DNA of 64,000 nt from a virus, in IMG/VR virus record IMGVR_UViG_3300046791_000470, positions 1-64,000 of that record. One strand, written 5' to 3'. Each line of letters begins with the position of its first letter. Positions within the stretch are counted from its first letter, which is position 1. Under the pieces are notes generated by a model that was not told the origin of the DNA, ran no database searches, and worked only from the letters and a program-made list of their open reading frames with translations. Shown one piece after another: positions 25,276 to 33,880 of the stretch. A program made the translations under genes and the position numbers.

Positions 25276-25742
25276 TGTGGTCTCCATGGTGGCGGCTTGT
25301 CGCCGAGGAGATTTTGGAGCTGGCGCCCGACGCGGCGCAACTCCTCCTCAGCGTCACGGATGATCTTCGCCTGCGCCTCGTTGCGGCGCTTCAGCTCGGC
25401 CACGTCATCGAGCAGCCGCGCTCGCTCGATCTTCTCGAGCGTCGAGGTCTCGACGCGATCGTAGAGCTGCGTGACCGCGATCTTGCCGAACGCGATCAGC
25501 GGGATCACGAGGGCGGCGATCGCCCACCGGATGTTCCGCAGCGCGCGGACGATGCCGACGAGCGGATCGGGGTCCTGGCCGAGCTGCTGCACGACCGGGC
25601 CGGTGGGCTGCCGGCGGACGTAGACATCGGGGACGCCGTCCACCGGCGTGACGCGCACCATGCGCCGCCCGCTGGACTCCTTGGCGCGCCCGTCGTCCTC
25701 GGCGAGCTGCTGGAGGAGCTTCTCGCGATCGCGTGGCCGCAT
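25272..25742 (-). CDS. membrane-anchored coiled-coil protein (spanin-like?)
   Basis: 156 aa. After about 75 polar residues, a single TM segment (IRWAIAALVIPLIAFGKIAV) is followed by a long heptad helix (VETSTLEKIERARLLDDVAEL, RRNEAQAKIIRDAEEELRRV). The type II-like TM plus coiled coil fits an i-spanin or holin accessory protein in a lysis cassette, but no endolysin is adjacent. Confidence 0.5.
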   Translation of the reverse strand: MRPRDREKLLQQLAEDDGRAKESSGRRMVRVTPVDGVPDVYVRRQPTGPVVQQLGQDPDPLVGIVRALRNIRWAIAALVIPLIAFGKIAVTQLYDRVETSTLEKIERARLLDDVAELKRRNEAQAKIIRDAEEELRRVGRQLQNLLGDKPPPWRPQ

Positions 25743-25747
25743 CCGGG

Positions 25748-26158
25748 TCAGGCTCCTCCGAGCGATGATCGGGCGATCACGAGCTCGGACATGGGAACGA
25801 GGATCGATCGCGCGTCGCCGCGGATCGCGAACAGGTCGTGGCAGGCGCGGCCGACGGGGAGCAGCCGGGTCTCGGCGGTGGTGAGCGTGAGCACGTAGCG
25901 GCCGGAGCCGGTCGCGCCGGCGGTGGCCTGCTTGGCGAGGAGCTTCCGGCTCGCCGGCGTGGCGAGCGACTTGGCCATCCACGCGAGGTACTCGCCAGCG
26001 CCGAGGACGACGGGCGCGCCGGCGGTGGTGACCAGCTCGACGCGGACGATCACGGTGTCGCCGGTGACGATGCGCAGCGGGCGGCGCTGGTCCTCCGGGA
26101 TGCCCGGAGCGTAGGGCCGCTCGCCGTCGTCGTAGACGCATCGCCAGTCGACGTACAT
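25748..26158 (-). CDS. beta-rich structural protein, unknown
   Basis: 136 aa. Predicted beta strands (RIVTGDTVIVRVELVTTAG, GRYVLTLTTAETRLL) suggest an Ig-like or BppU-type fold, as in baseplate and host-contact proteins. It lies between the membrane cluster and a fibre-like protein. Confidence 0.45.
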   Translation of the reverse strand: MYVDWRCVYDDGERPYAPGIPEDQRRPLRIVTGDTVIVRVELVTTAGAPVVLGAGEYLAWMAKSLATPASRKLLAKQATAGATGSGRYVLTLTTAETRLLPVGRACHDLFAIRGDARSILVPMSELVIARSSLGGA

Positions 26159-26194
26159 TCCGATAGCGATGGTGGCGCCGGCGCGCCGTGGGCG

Positions 26195-27421
26195 CTAGGT
26201 GACGGGCCGGACGATGGCCGTGGCGCCGGTGATGTACCGCGTGGTGGCCGCGGCGCCGGTGGTGGTGAGCGAGATCCAGACCTTCTCGCCGGCCAGAACC
26301 TTGACCGGGATCTCGAGGGTCGTGAAGACGGGCGTCCACACCTGATCGCCGGCGCTGGCCGCCGAGGCGGCCGGATCGCTGAGCGTGTTCGTGCTGTTCG
26401 TGCCGGAGATGAGGGTGGCGACGAACTGCGCCGCGGCGAGGCCCTGCGCCACCTCGAGCACCACGCCCTCGAGCACCTCGCCGGGATGCACCTTGAGCGG
26501 GATCAGGAGCGGCGCGGCGGCCACGGTGTTGGCGTGCCAGCGACACGGCCCGGCGTCCGAGTGCCCGGCGAGGGTCCACGCGGCGCCGCTGTCGATCATG
26601 TCGAACGGCTGCGTGGTGCGGGTCTCCGTCGCGAACAGCGTCCCGTAGACGGTCCAGCGCCACGTCGCGCCGAAGACGTACGACACGCGGCCGACGACGC
26701 GCGGGTAGGTCCCAGCGGTGAGCGACGGCTGGCCGGAGTCGTCCACGAACACGGCGTCCCCGATCGTCGGCGTCCCCGCGCCCGCGATCGGCGCGATCCC
26801 GAACACGCGGACGATCGCCAGCGCGCCGGCCGTGAGGACGCCCGGCTCCACGCCGTCGATGATCACGCCGAGCTGGCCGCGGACGGCATCCTCGGAGCCG
26901 GTGGCGGGGGTGATGACCGGCACCTCGTGGAGCCCGCTGACCGTCGTCGTCATACCGCTGACCTTGACGATGGTTCCGGCCGCGAGGCCGCCGGGGGTCT
27001 CGGCGGTGATGAGCGGGCCGCCGCACGCCAGATCGTCGAGCGCCTTGATCATGTTGCGGTTCACCGCGAGCGCCCACCCCTTCACGGAGCTCGCCTCGGT
27101 GGTCTCGGACGCCGCGGGGATGCGCGCGTAGTCCAGCTCGCGGAGCACGCTGATCGCGCAGGTGTCGATCGCCTCGGAGCCGAGGCCGGCGTCCACCACG
27201 AGCCGGAGCTGGTAGGTGCCCTCCTTGAGCGGCGTGAACTGCGGGTTCTCGATCGTCGTGTTCGAGAGCGCGTCGGCGGCGCCCTCGGGCTGATCGACGA
27301 TGCTCCACGCGTAGGAGACCTCGTCGCCCACGTCGTCGTTCGAGAGGAGCACGGGCGTGGCGGTCTGGACGTTCACGGCCGAGACGGAGACGGTGTTCAC
27401 TTCGATTCTTGCTCTGGACAT
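26195..27421 (-). CDS. tail or fibre structural protein with Ig-like start
   Basis: 408 aa. Residues about 1-100 (EVSYAWSIVDQPEGA, ENPQFTPLKEGTYQLRLVV) are a PKD/Ig-like domain. The rest is Thr/Ala/Gly-rich beta sequence with repeated short loops, typical of phage fibre or decoration proteins. It is preceded by small regulators and followed by the membrane cluster. Confidence 0.55.
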   Translation of the reverse strand: MSRARIEVNTVSVSAVNVQTATPVLLSNDDVGDEVSYAWSIVDQPEGAADALSNTTIENPQFTPLKEGTYQLRLVVDAGLGSEAIDTCAISVLRELDYARIPAASETTEASSVKGWALAVNRNMIKALDDLACGGPLITAETPGGLAAGTIVKVSGMTTTVSGLHEVPVITPATGSEDAVRGQLGVIIDGVEPGVLTAGALAIVRVFGIAPIAGAGTPTIGDAVFVDDSGQPSLTAGTYPRVVGRVSYVFGATWRWTVYGTLFATETRTTQPFDMIDSGAAWTLAGHSDAGPCRWHANTVAAAPLLIPLKVHPGEVLEGVVLEVAQGLAAAQFVATLISGTNSTNTLSDPAASAASAGDQVWTPVFTTLEIPVKVLAGEKVWISLTTTGAAATTRYITGATAIVRPVT

Positions 27422-27466
27422 GCCCCGGAAATTACATGCTCGGGGCGCGCCGTGGGAGCCGAAGCG

Positions 27467-27790
27467 TCAGGACGCCGCGGTCGCCGCAGCTTCGTCGCGC
27501 CGCGGCCGGCGCACGTAGCCGTCCCCGAGCTTCGTCGCGTGATCGCGCGCGATCAGCCACGCGATGGCGTCTGCGACCTGGTGGCGCTTCGTCGGTCCGC
27601 TCTCCGCCTCCACCAGCCGGATCACCTGGATCTGCCGCTTGGGGATGGTCTCGTGGAGCTTCCCGAGGACGAGCGCCCGGAACCAGGACATCTCCTCGTC
27701 GGAGCGGACGGGTCGCGCGGCCTCGGCGGCGAGGCGCGCGGCTTGGGCCTTGAAGAATCGGGCGGCGGACGCGGCGGAGGTGTCGTGCAT
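27467..27790 (-). CDS. small helical protein, paralogue A
   Basis: 107 aa. The N-terminus DTSAASAARFFKAQAARL and the later HQVADAIAWLIARDHATK are shared with the next gene (27806-28120), so the two are tandem paralogues. Helical with a possible wHTH-like C-terminus (RRHHVMNAIDWL in B, KRHQVADAIAWL here). It has its own promoter at 27798-27826. Confidence 0.55.
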   Translation of the reverse strand: MHDTSAASAARFFKAQAARLAAEAARPVRSDEEMSWFRALVLGKLHETIPKRQIQVIRLVEAESGPTKRHQVADAIAWLIARDHATKLGDGYVRRPRRDEAAATAAS

Positions 27791-27797
27791 CCGTCTA

Positions 27798-27826
27798 GCC
27801 TCGCTTTACCGGGCGCCGCCCGTCAA
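27798..27826 (-). promoter_or_regulatory. promoter-like element of paralogue A
   Basis: On the minus strand TTGACG, 17 nt and CGAGGC, then 7 nt to ATG 27790. The -10 position is CGAG rather than TA-rich, as at the next promoter; this may mark a different sigma factor or a weak site. Confidence 0.35.
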
Positions 27827-28120
27827 GACAGAACAGGCAGCAGCGAGCGTCTCGCGCACGAAGCCTGCGCCCCGCCTGGCGAGCTCGCCGCGAGCTGCGA
27901 GCCAGTCGATCGCGTTCATGACGTGGTGCCGAGGCGTCCCGGGCCGCTCTGCGCAGACGAGGCGGAGCACCTCGGAGCGCCGGCGGGGGACGGTCGGATC
28001 GAACATCGCGAGCACCCACAGGCGGTACTCGTTAACCTCGTCGTCGGTGCGGTTCCCGCGGGCAGCGAGGAGCCTGAAGAACCGGGCCGCGGAGGCCGCC
28101 GACGTGTCGCGCTGTGACAT
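27806..28120 (-). CDS. small helical protein, paralogue B
   Basis: 104 aa. ATG 28120 is chosen over an upstream ATG because the paralogue's start and the promoter both fit it. It shares DTSAASAARFF and RRHHVMNAIDWLAARGEL with paralogue A. Probably a DNA-binding or adaptor protein; the role is unknown. Confidence 0.55.
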   Translation of the reverse strand: MSQRDTSAASAARFFRLLAARGNRTDDEVNEYRLWVLAMFDPTVPRRRSEVLRLVCAERPGTPRHHVMNAIDWLAARGELARRGAGFVRETLAAACSVLTGGAR

Positions 28121-28129
28121 GAGCGCCCA

Positions 28130-28158
28130 CTCTCGCCTTTGCGGGGACACCCGGTCAA
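28130..28158 (-). promoter_or_regulatory. promoter-like element of paralogue B
   Basis: On the minus strand TTGACC, 17 nt and CGAGAG, then 9 nt to ATG 28120. The sequence around it (GCAAAG-GCGAG against GTAAAG-CGAG at paralogue A) is conserved between the two promoters. Confidence 0.35.
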
Positions 28159-28178
28159 CGGCAGTAAGCGGCAGCCGG

Positions 28179-28782
28179 TCAGTGTCGGATGTCGACTTCG
28201 GCATTCATGGCGCGGTCACCAGGCTGCCAGTTGCCGTACACCCTGATCGAGTAGGCAGTACCGGACTGCACCGGCACCGAGAGCCCGCCCGCTTCGAGGG
28301 TGACGATTCCGCTGGGGTGCGTCGTGGACACCTGATCGCCGATGGACTCGTGGTAGCCACGCACGCCAACGTGCTGCTCGAGGAACGCGGAGACGGGGTT
28401 CGGAGGTGTGCTTGTCGACGAACACGCGGAACCCGACGATCGTGTCTCCGGCCTGCACGTGGAACGGGTACCGCACCGGGATCAGGCCGGTGCCGAACGT
28501 CCACGAGTTCCCGTCGAACACCGGGCCGTTCGCGTAGCCGGCACCAACGTGCCCTTCAGCCGCATCGATCTGGATCGAGATCGGCGCGGGCGGCGGGGGA
28601 GGAGGTGCCGGCTCACAGCACCCGTCCGCCGTGACACCGGCCGATTCGCAGATGGCGGGGCATCCGTCGTCCGCGGCGGTCTGTGTTTGGGAGCTGGTGG
28701 CGGTCGCCGTATCGGCGACGCAGGCGCCGGCCAGCGCGAGGAGGATGGCTGCGAGGGTGAACTTGATCGGTGGGCTGAACAT
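28179..28782 (-). pseudogene. lipoprotein of the FDG-W/RYP family, frameshifted
   Basis: The first reading frame (from ATG 28782) begins with a clean lipoprotein signal, LAAILLALAGACVADT, then a Cys-rich spacer and FDGNSWTFG, RYPFHVQAGDTIVGFRVFVDKH. It then leaves frame near 28396-28410. The frame shifted by one base (28179 to about 28400) continues the family with FLEQHVGVRGYHESIGDQV and VYGNWQPGDRAMNAEVDI. It is either a disrupted gene or an assembly error; the short C and G runs there favour the latter slightly. Confidence 0.55.
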
Positions 28783-28829
28783 GCGGTGCGCATGTTGACC
28801 CAGCGCCACGCGTGATCGCCAGCCCAAGA

Positions 28830-29423
28830 TCAGAAGGCGGCGGCGCCGAACGTGAGCGAGCCGCTCGCCCAGATCATCGCGTCCTCGAGCGCCGGATCGG
28901 TGTCGTTCACCGTCCCGGTGTTCGTGATCATTCGCGAGATGATCCGGCCCTGGAGAGCCAGGGAGCCGAGCGGCGCGCTGATCGGCGGCGAAGCTGCGGC
29001 GAGCCGAGCTTGAACCAGCGCGTCCACCGTCACGAGCTGGCTGCCCATCCCGGCAGCCGCCTGGAGGCCGAGGCTCACCCGGTCGAGGTAGTCGTGGCCG
29101 TGGTTGTGCGCTGCGTGCAGCAGCACGGTGCCGCCGTTGGTCTCATCCGCGCTGACCGCGTAGAACGAGGCGGCACCGCGGAGCCCGAGCTGGCCAAGAC
29201 CGATCTGGACGCCGGCCGGTGCATCGAGAGCCAGCGGTGTGATGATCGGAGAGCCGGCGTTCCACTGCACGCGCCAGGTGCCCGTGAAGTGAGCCGGGCC
29301 AGCGGCGTGGGGCGACACGACCGGCGATTGGACGATCGTGTCGGTGTCGTCGGTGACGCAGGCACCAGCGAGCGTCAGAAGGAGAAGGAGGGCCGCGGCG
29401 GGGATTTTCTGGTCGGTGGTCAT
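28830..29423 (-). CDS. lipoprotein carrying a tail-fibre-type domain
   Basis: 197 aa. Signal and lipobox LLLLLTLAGACVT at about 12-24. From about residue 48 to the end it is closely related to residues about 245-394 of the next protein (29477-30661). Shared phrases include WRVQWNAG-PI-T-LALDAPAG-Q, LRGA-SFY, GLQ, VTVDA-LQ, LAAA-PPI and LQGRIISR--TNTG. A tail-protein domain attached to the cell envelope could be a decoy or receptor mask. This is inference. Confidence 0.7.
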   Translation of the reverse strand: MTTDQKIPAAALLLLLTLAGACVTDDTDTIVQSPVVSPHAAGPAHFTGTWRVQWNAGSPIITPLALDAPAGVQIGLGQLGLRGAASFYAVSADETNGGTVLLHAAHNHGHDYLDRVSLGLQAAAGMGSQLVTVDALVQARLAAASPPISAPLGSLALQGRIISRMITNTGTVNDTDPALEDAMIWASGSLTFGAAAF

Positions 29424-29476
29424 GTGCGTGTATTTCTAATCCACGCAAAACCAGATGGCTAGCCCTGCATGTATTC

Positions 29477-30661
29477 TTACGCCAGGTAAGATACCGTAGC
29501 GACTCCCTGAACGATTGCGTCCTCAAGCGAGGTGTCGGTGTTGTCCGAGGCGCCGGTGTTGGTCAGGTAGCGCGAGATGATCCGGCCCTGGAGAACCTTG
29601 GTTCCGATTCCCACGTCGATCGGCGGGGTTGCGGCTGCCAGCGCCGTCTGGAGGCTCGCATCGACCGTCGTCACCGGCACGCCAGTGCCAACCACACCCT
29701 GTAGGCCGATGGCGTACGCGTTGGTGTTCGAGTGTCCGGTCTGGTGTGATGCGGTCAGGTTGCAGGTGCCGCGCGTGATCTCGCCGCCGACGACGTAGAA
29801 CGAACCAGCTCCGCGCAGCGACAGCGGCCCGAGCGCGACCTGAAGGCCGGCCGGCGCGTCGAGCGCGAGCAGGGTGTGGATCGGAGCCCCGGCGTTCCAC
29901 TGGACGCGCCACGAGGCGCCCACGGGCAGCATGCCGCCATGGCCGAGCAGCGGGCGGCGGTCCACGAGCGCGTCCGTGTCGATCGTGACCACGCTCGGCG
30001 CGACGTTGATCCGTCCGATCTTGACGTAGCCGGAGGTAGTCGACGGCTCGACCTCGGCGCCAGTAGCCGCCTCCGCGCCGATCTTGTAGCTGAGCCCCAC
30101 CGTCGAGGCGCTCGGGCTGGAGACGAAGCCGGTCCGGCCGTCGAGGCTGAACGCGAGCGTCTTGTAGAACATGTGGTCCAGGAAGGACTTCGTGGCCGTG
30201 TCGAGCTGTCGACGCGTCACCAGGTTCTCGAGCCGCCGGTCCACCTTGACCTCGATGATGTCGATGCGCGACAGGCCGGGGCCGGGCGCCGTCGGGACCG
30301 TGAAGATCGCAGGCGCGTTGAGGTAGACCGGCTTGAAGCTCGACCGATCGTCAACGCCCTCGAGGTCCGTCGCGCCGATGTCGAACGGCAGATCGAGCGC
30401 GTCGTAGATGAAGCCGAAGCCCGCACTGACCTGCACGGACATCGCGATCGGGCTCGCGGGGACGACGCGCATCCCGTCGCCGATGAAGCCGCTGTGCGAG
30501 GTGATCGCGGAGGTGCCTCCACCGGCGACACCGGAGCCGCCGACGAGCGCGCGCAGCACGTCGCGGAGCGTCCGGTCGAGCTGCGACTCGAGGCGGTTGA
30601 AGTCGCTGGAAAGGGGCCGCTCGCGCAGGCCGAGATTGACGCGGTCAAATGGATTGTTCAC
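29477..30661 (-). CDS. tail fibre or tail-tip protein
   Basis: 394 aa from GTG 30661 with GGAGAG upstream. The N-terminal half (FDRVNLGLRERPLSSDFNRLESQLDRTLRDVL, VSAGFGFIYDA) resembles baseplate-attached proteins. The C-terminal ~150 residues form the beta domain also present on the neighbouring lipoprotein. Located directly after the baseplate genes, as host-recognition proteins usually are. Confidence 0.6.
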   Translation of the reverse strand: MNNPFDRVNLGLRERPLSSDFNRLESQLDRTLRDVLRALVGGSGVAGGGTSAITSHSGFIGDGMRVVPASPIAMSVQVSAGFGFIYDALDLPFDIGATDLEGVDDRSSFKPVYLNAPAIFTVPTAPGPGLSRIDIIEVKVDRRLENLVTRRQLDTATKSFLDHMFYKTLAFSLDGRTGFVSSPSASTVGLSYKIGAEAATGAEVEPSTTSGYVKIGRINVAPSVVTIDTDALVDRRPLLGHGGMLPVGASWRVQWNAGAPIHTLLALDAPAGLQVALGPLSLRGAGSFYVVGGEITRGTCNLTASHQTGHSNTNAYAIGLQGVVGTGVPVTTVDASLQTALAAATPPIDVGIGTKVLQGRIISRYLTNTGASDNTDTSLEDAIVQGVATVSYLA

Positions 30662-30665
30662 GGGG

Positions 30666-31808
30666 TTAGCTCTCCTGCTCTTGAATGTGGATGACCCAGT
30701 AGACGCCCCCGGCCGCGATCTTCTCGAGCAGGGTCGCGAGGTCGAACATCAGTTGCTCCGCCACGAAGTCGACGCCATCGAGCGCAGGCTCGATCACCGG
30801 CTCGGGGAGACCGTCGGGCACGTCGAACGCCGAGAACGCCATCTCGCCGTCGTGCTCGTAGGGTGGCGTCGGCGCGGACATCGGATCGTCGAAGGCGAAG
30901 CCGTAGTCCTCCATCACGCGCGGCGACTCCATCTCGAGGATGAACGAGCCGAGGTGATCCTGCTCGCCGAGGAGCCGGTTCTGGATCGGCGTGCGCGGGC
31001 GCGGATCGTCGAAGCTGAAGAGGTTGGCGTCGTACGCCTCGTAGATCGTGGCCGGCTCGTCGGGCGCGTCGAAGCACTCCTGATACTCGTGCTCGCACGG
31101 CTCGACCAGGCGCCACGCGAGACCGTAGGGCCGGAAGAAGTTGGTGAGCTCCAACGTGATCGCGGCGGGCGTCACCGCGTTGGGCACGGCGCGGATCCGG
31201 AGCCGATAGCTGTGGTCGCTCTCGAGCGGCTGCCGCAGCACCTCGCGCTCGGCCCCGATCGCGTCGAGGGTGGCGGGCCGTCCGAGCCCGTCGGCGTCGG
31301 CGTCGTTCCTCACCAGGACCGTGCGATCCCAGTAGGGCGGATCCATGAGCGGCAGATCGATCGTGTCGAGCTCGCCGGGCCACACCGCGCCGGCCGGATC
31401 GGTGAACGGCCCCTTGATGTTCCACTCGTAGCCGTAGCCGATGGCCACGGCATCCACGCTGACCTCGAGGTCCAACGCGCCGAAGATGGCGTCCTCGGTC
31501 GTGCGGAACACCTGCCCGCCCCGCGAGCAGCGGACGAGCGACCCGATCAGCACGGTGCCCGCGCCGGCCGCGGCGTGCTCGCGGTAGAACGTCGCCACCA
31601 CGGTGGCCTGCGCTGGCCCCTGCGACGAGCGGATGTAGCCGTCGTCCTCGAACCGCTGCACCGCGAGCGAGGCGCGCGCCCCGATCGCCGCCTGGCCGCG
31701 GATCATCTCGTAGCCGTCACCCGTGACCTTCATCGGGTCCAGGTACGAGTCCGGGATCGCCCGGTCGATCGCGTCTAGGAAGTCCTGGTCGGTGAGCTGC
31801 TTGGCCAC
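30666..31808 (-). CDS. baseplate-associated protein, unknown
   Basis: 380 aa. Located next to the baseplate J homologue. Mixed alpha/beta, with phrases TIDLPLMDPPYWDRTVLVR and SYRLRIRAVPNAVTPAAITLELTNFFRPYG. It probably corresponds to a wedge-tip protein such as the gpI/DUF2313 neighbourhood, but I do not recognise a specific family. Confidence 0.45.
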   Translation of the reverse strand: MAKQLTDQDFLDAIDRAIPDSYLDPMKVTGDGYEMIRGQAAIGARASLAVQRFEDDGYIRSSQGPAQATVVATFYREHAAAGAGTVLIGSLVRCSRGGQVFRTTEDAIFGALDLEVSVDAVAIGYGYEWNIKGPFTDPAGAVWPGELDTIDLPLMDPPYWDRTVLVRNDADADGLGRPATLDAIGAEREVLRQPLESDHSYRLRIRAVPNAVTPAAITLELTNFFRPYGLAWRLVEPCEHEYQECFDAPDEPATIYEAYDANLFSFDDPRPRTPIQNRLLGEQDHLGSFILEMESPRVMEDYGFAFDDPMSAPTPPYEHDGEMAFSAFDVPDGLPEPVIEPALDGVDFVAEQLMFDLATLLEKIAAGGVYWVIHIQEQES

Positions 31809-31815
31809 GGGGTCC

Positions 31816-33012
31816 TCACTGGATCAGCGAGGCGGCCTGGCTCTGAAGGGTCGCCTGCGAGTCGAACGTGATGTTGGAGAGCGCGGTGCGGAGCACCTGG
31901 TACTTCGAGACCGGGATGATCGGGCCGACGGGCGAGGCCACCTCGTCGCCGAACGTCTCGAGGCCGGGCACGCCGCGCAGCAGCGTCGTGATCGCCGCCG
32001 GGTCGAACGTCGCGCCGGGCGCCAGCTCGTTGATGTGCTGCACCACCAGCACCCGCACGTAGAGCGCGAGCGCGTCGGTGTTGCTCACGTCGGCGGTGAA
32101 CCGCAGCCGGAGCACGACCTGGATCATCCGCACCGCCGCCACGACGACGGTCACCGGGATCCCATACGCCCGGTACTCGATGAGGGCGTTCTTCACGACG
32201 TGCGCGAGCGCCTGGCTCTGCGTCTCGTACGCCGGCACCTCGATCCCCTGCTTGACCAGCGCGTCCGTGAAGGCGTCCGCGATCACAAGCGTGACCGAGC
32301 GCGTCGGGTAGCCGTACGACTGCAACCCCTCGAACGCGAGCACGCGCTGCACGCCGGGGACCGCGAGCGCGCCGGTCTCGATCGCGCCCTTGGTCCCGCG
32401 GCGCAGCGAGGCCCAGAAGCGCCGCCCGCGCGCCTTGTAGTCGTCGTCGCTCTCGACGTTCGCGGCGCCGCTCGAGGCTTCAGCGTTCGTCACCGTGAGC
32501 CCGACCGGCGACAGCTCGATGGAGGTCGTGATGCTCTTGATCGCCCCCGGCCCGATCGCCTGATCGATCCCCGCGAGCAGCGAGCGCGCGAGCACCTGAA
32601 CCGGCCCGACGGAGGCCGCCGGATAGGTCGTGGTGACGAGCGTCGTGAACTCGCGCCCGTCCGAGGTCGCCACGCGCGTCCCCGAGGGGATCGAGAACGC
32701 CACGCTGGGGGCCGGGCTGCACGAGAACTGGACGTAGACGAACGCCGGCGCGGCCGGCTTGCGGGTGAGTCCCCACCGATCGGACATCCACTTGTCGAGC
32801 TTCGCGCCGCGCGCCGAGTCGAGCCAGAAGCCCTCCTCCACGTCGGCGAGCTGGCCGATCACTTCCTCGCCGACGACGGCGGCGCCGGCGGCCATGATGT
32901 TCGCGTCGGTGCCGTCGCGATCCACGGCGTTGACGGTCAGACGCTCCGATCGGCTCACCGCCTCGTCACGGAACGTGCGGTGGAAGTCGGCGAACTTCGG
33001 GAAGTCGGGCAC
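31816..33012 (-). CDS. baseplate J-like protein
   Basis: 398 aa. Hallmarks of the Mu gp47/P2 J family are LDKWMSDRWGLTRKPA, PSGTRVATSDGREFTT, SDDDYKARGRRFWASLRRGTKGAIETGAL and VPGVQRVLAFEG. It builds the wedge of the contractile baseplate. Together with the gp25-like and V-like genes this shows a simple myovirus baseplate. Confidence 0.85.
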   Translation of the reverse strand: MPDFPKFADFHRTFRDEAVSRSERLTVNAVDRDGTDANIMAAGAAVVGEEVIGQLADVEEGFWLDSARGAKLDKWMSDRWGLTRKPAAPAFVYVQFSCSPAPSVAFSIPSGTRVATSDGREFTTLVTTTYPAASVGPVQVLARSLLAGIDQAIGPGAIKSITTSIELSPVGLTVTNAEASSGAANVESDDDYKARGRRFWASLRRGTKGAIETGALAVPGVQRVLAFEGLQSYGYPTRSVTLVIADAFTDALVKQGIEVPAYETQSQALAHVVKNALIEYRAYGIPVTVVVAAVRMIQVVLRLRFTADVSNTDALALYVRVLVVQHINELAPGATFDPAAITTLLRGVPGLETFGDEVASPVGPIIPVSKYQVLRTALSNITFDSQATLQSQAASLIQ

Positions 33013-33013
33013 G

Positions 33014-33835
33014 TCAGAACTCCACGAGCCGGCCGTTGGCCGCCCCCATGCGGATGGTGAACGCCGCGCCGACCTTCGGGCGCGCGTTGAGCTGCACGAT
33101 CAGCACGCCGGAGCGGTCCATCACGAGCCGCGCCTGCGCGGCTGCCACGTCTGGCTCCTCGAGCGACTGGCTCTCGATCTCGGTGCGCAGCGCCACGAGG
33201 TCGCCCGAGCTCGCGACCGGCTCCTTGACGATCAGCCCCACGCCGTAGTTGGGCAGGTGGCGGATCGCGCCGCGCGGCGTCCCCAGCCTACGCAGCAGCA
33301 GCTTGCGGATCAGCGCCGGCCCGGCCTCGGTGTCGTAGTCGCCGTCCGGGCCGATCATCAGCGCGCCGGCGGCGCCGAGCCCGCGGCCGAGCTGGAACGG
33401 CGGGTTGGCGAGGTCCCGATCGCGGAACCCCTCGACGGTCACCGCGTCGATCGGATCCATCGTCTGCACGACGCCAAGGAAGGTCGCGGCGTACGGCGAG
33501 GTGATCGCGAGGCCGTCGACGCTCAAGAGGCCGATCGCCGTCACCTCGTGCAGCACGGTGTGATTCCCGAGCGGCTCGAGCAGCGTCAGGTTCAGCGCGG
33601 TGTCGCTGTGCATCTCGACGCCGATCACCGTGCGCGGCACGCCGCCGATCGTGTCGACGGTCCACGTCTGCGTGTTGAACGCGTCGCCCTCGACGAACGG
33701 GCTGGAGTGCATCGGCTCGCCCGTGAGGTTCACCCGGACGCCGTGCGTCGAGATCGCCCACGCGCTCGCCACGGAGATCGAGCCCAGCACGCCGCCGTAC
33801 GAGCTGAGACCGTAGGGAGAGAGGCCGTACCCCAT
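33014..33835 (-). CDS. gp25-like baseplate wedge protein with extra N-terminal domain
   Basis: 273 aa. The C-terminal ~110 residues (ALIRKLLLRRLGTPRGAIRHLPNYGVGLI, LRTEIESQSLEEPDVAAAQARL) match the gpW/gp25 family of wedge proteins. The first ~160 residues are a beta-rich extension, longer than usual for the family, beginning with MGYGLSPYGLSSYGG. Confidence 0.7.
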   Translation of the reverse strand: MGYGLSPYGLSSYGGVLGSISVASAWAISTHGVRVNLTGEPMHSSPFVEGDAFNTQTWTVDTIGGVPRTVIGVEMHSDTALNLTLLEPLGNHTVLHEVTAIGLLSVDGLAITSPYAATFLGVVQTMDPIDAVTVEGFRDRDLANPPFQLGRGLGAAGALMIGPDGDYDTEAGPALIRKLLLRRLGTPRGAIRHLPNYGVGLIVKEPVASSGDLVALRTEIESQSLEEPDVAAAQARLVMDRSGVLIVQLNARPKVGAAFTIRMGAANGRLVEF

Positions 33836-33880
33836 CGCCGTCGATGGTCCGCGTGCGGATCCGACCGCACAAGGCGACGC

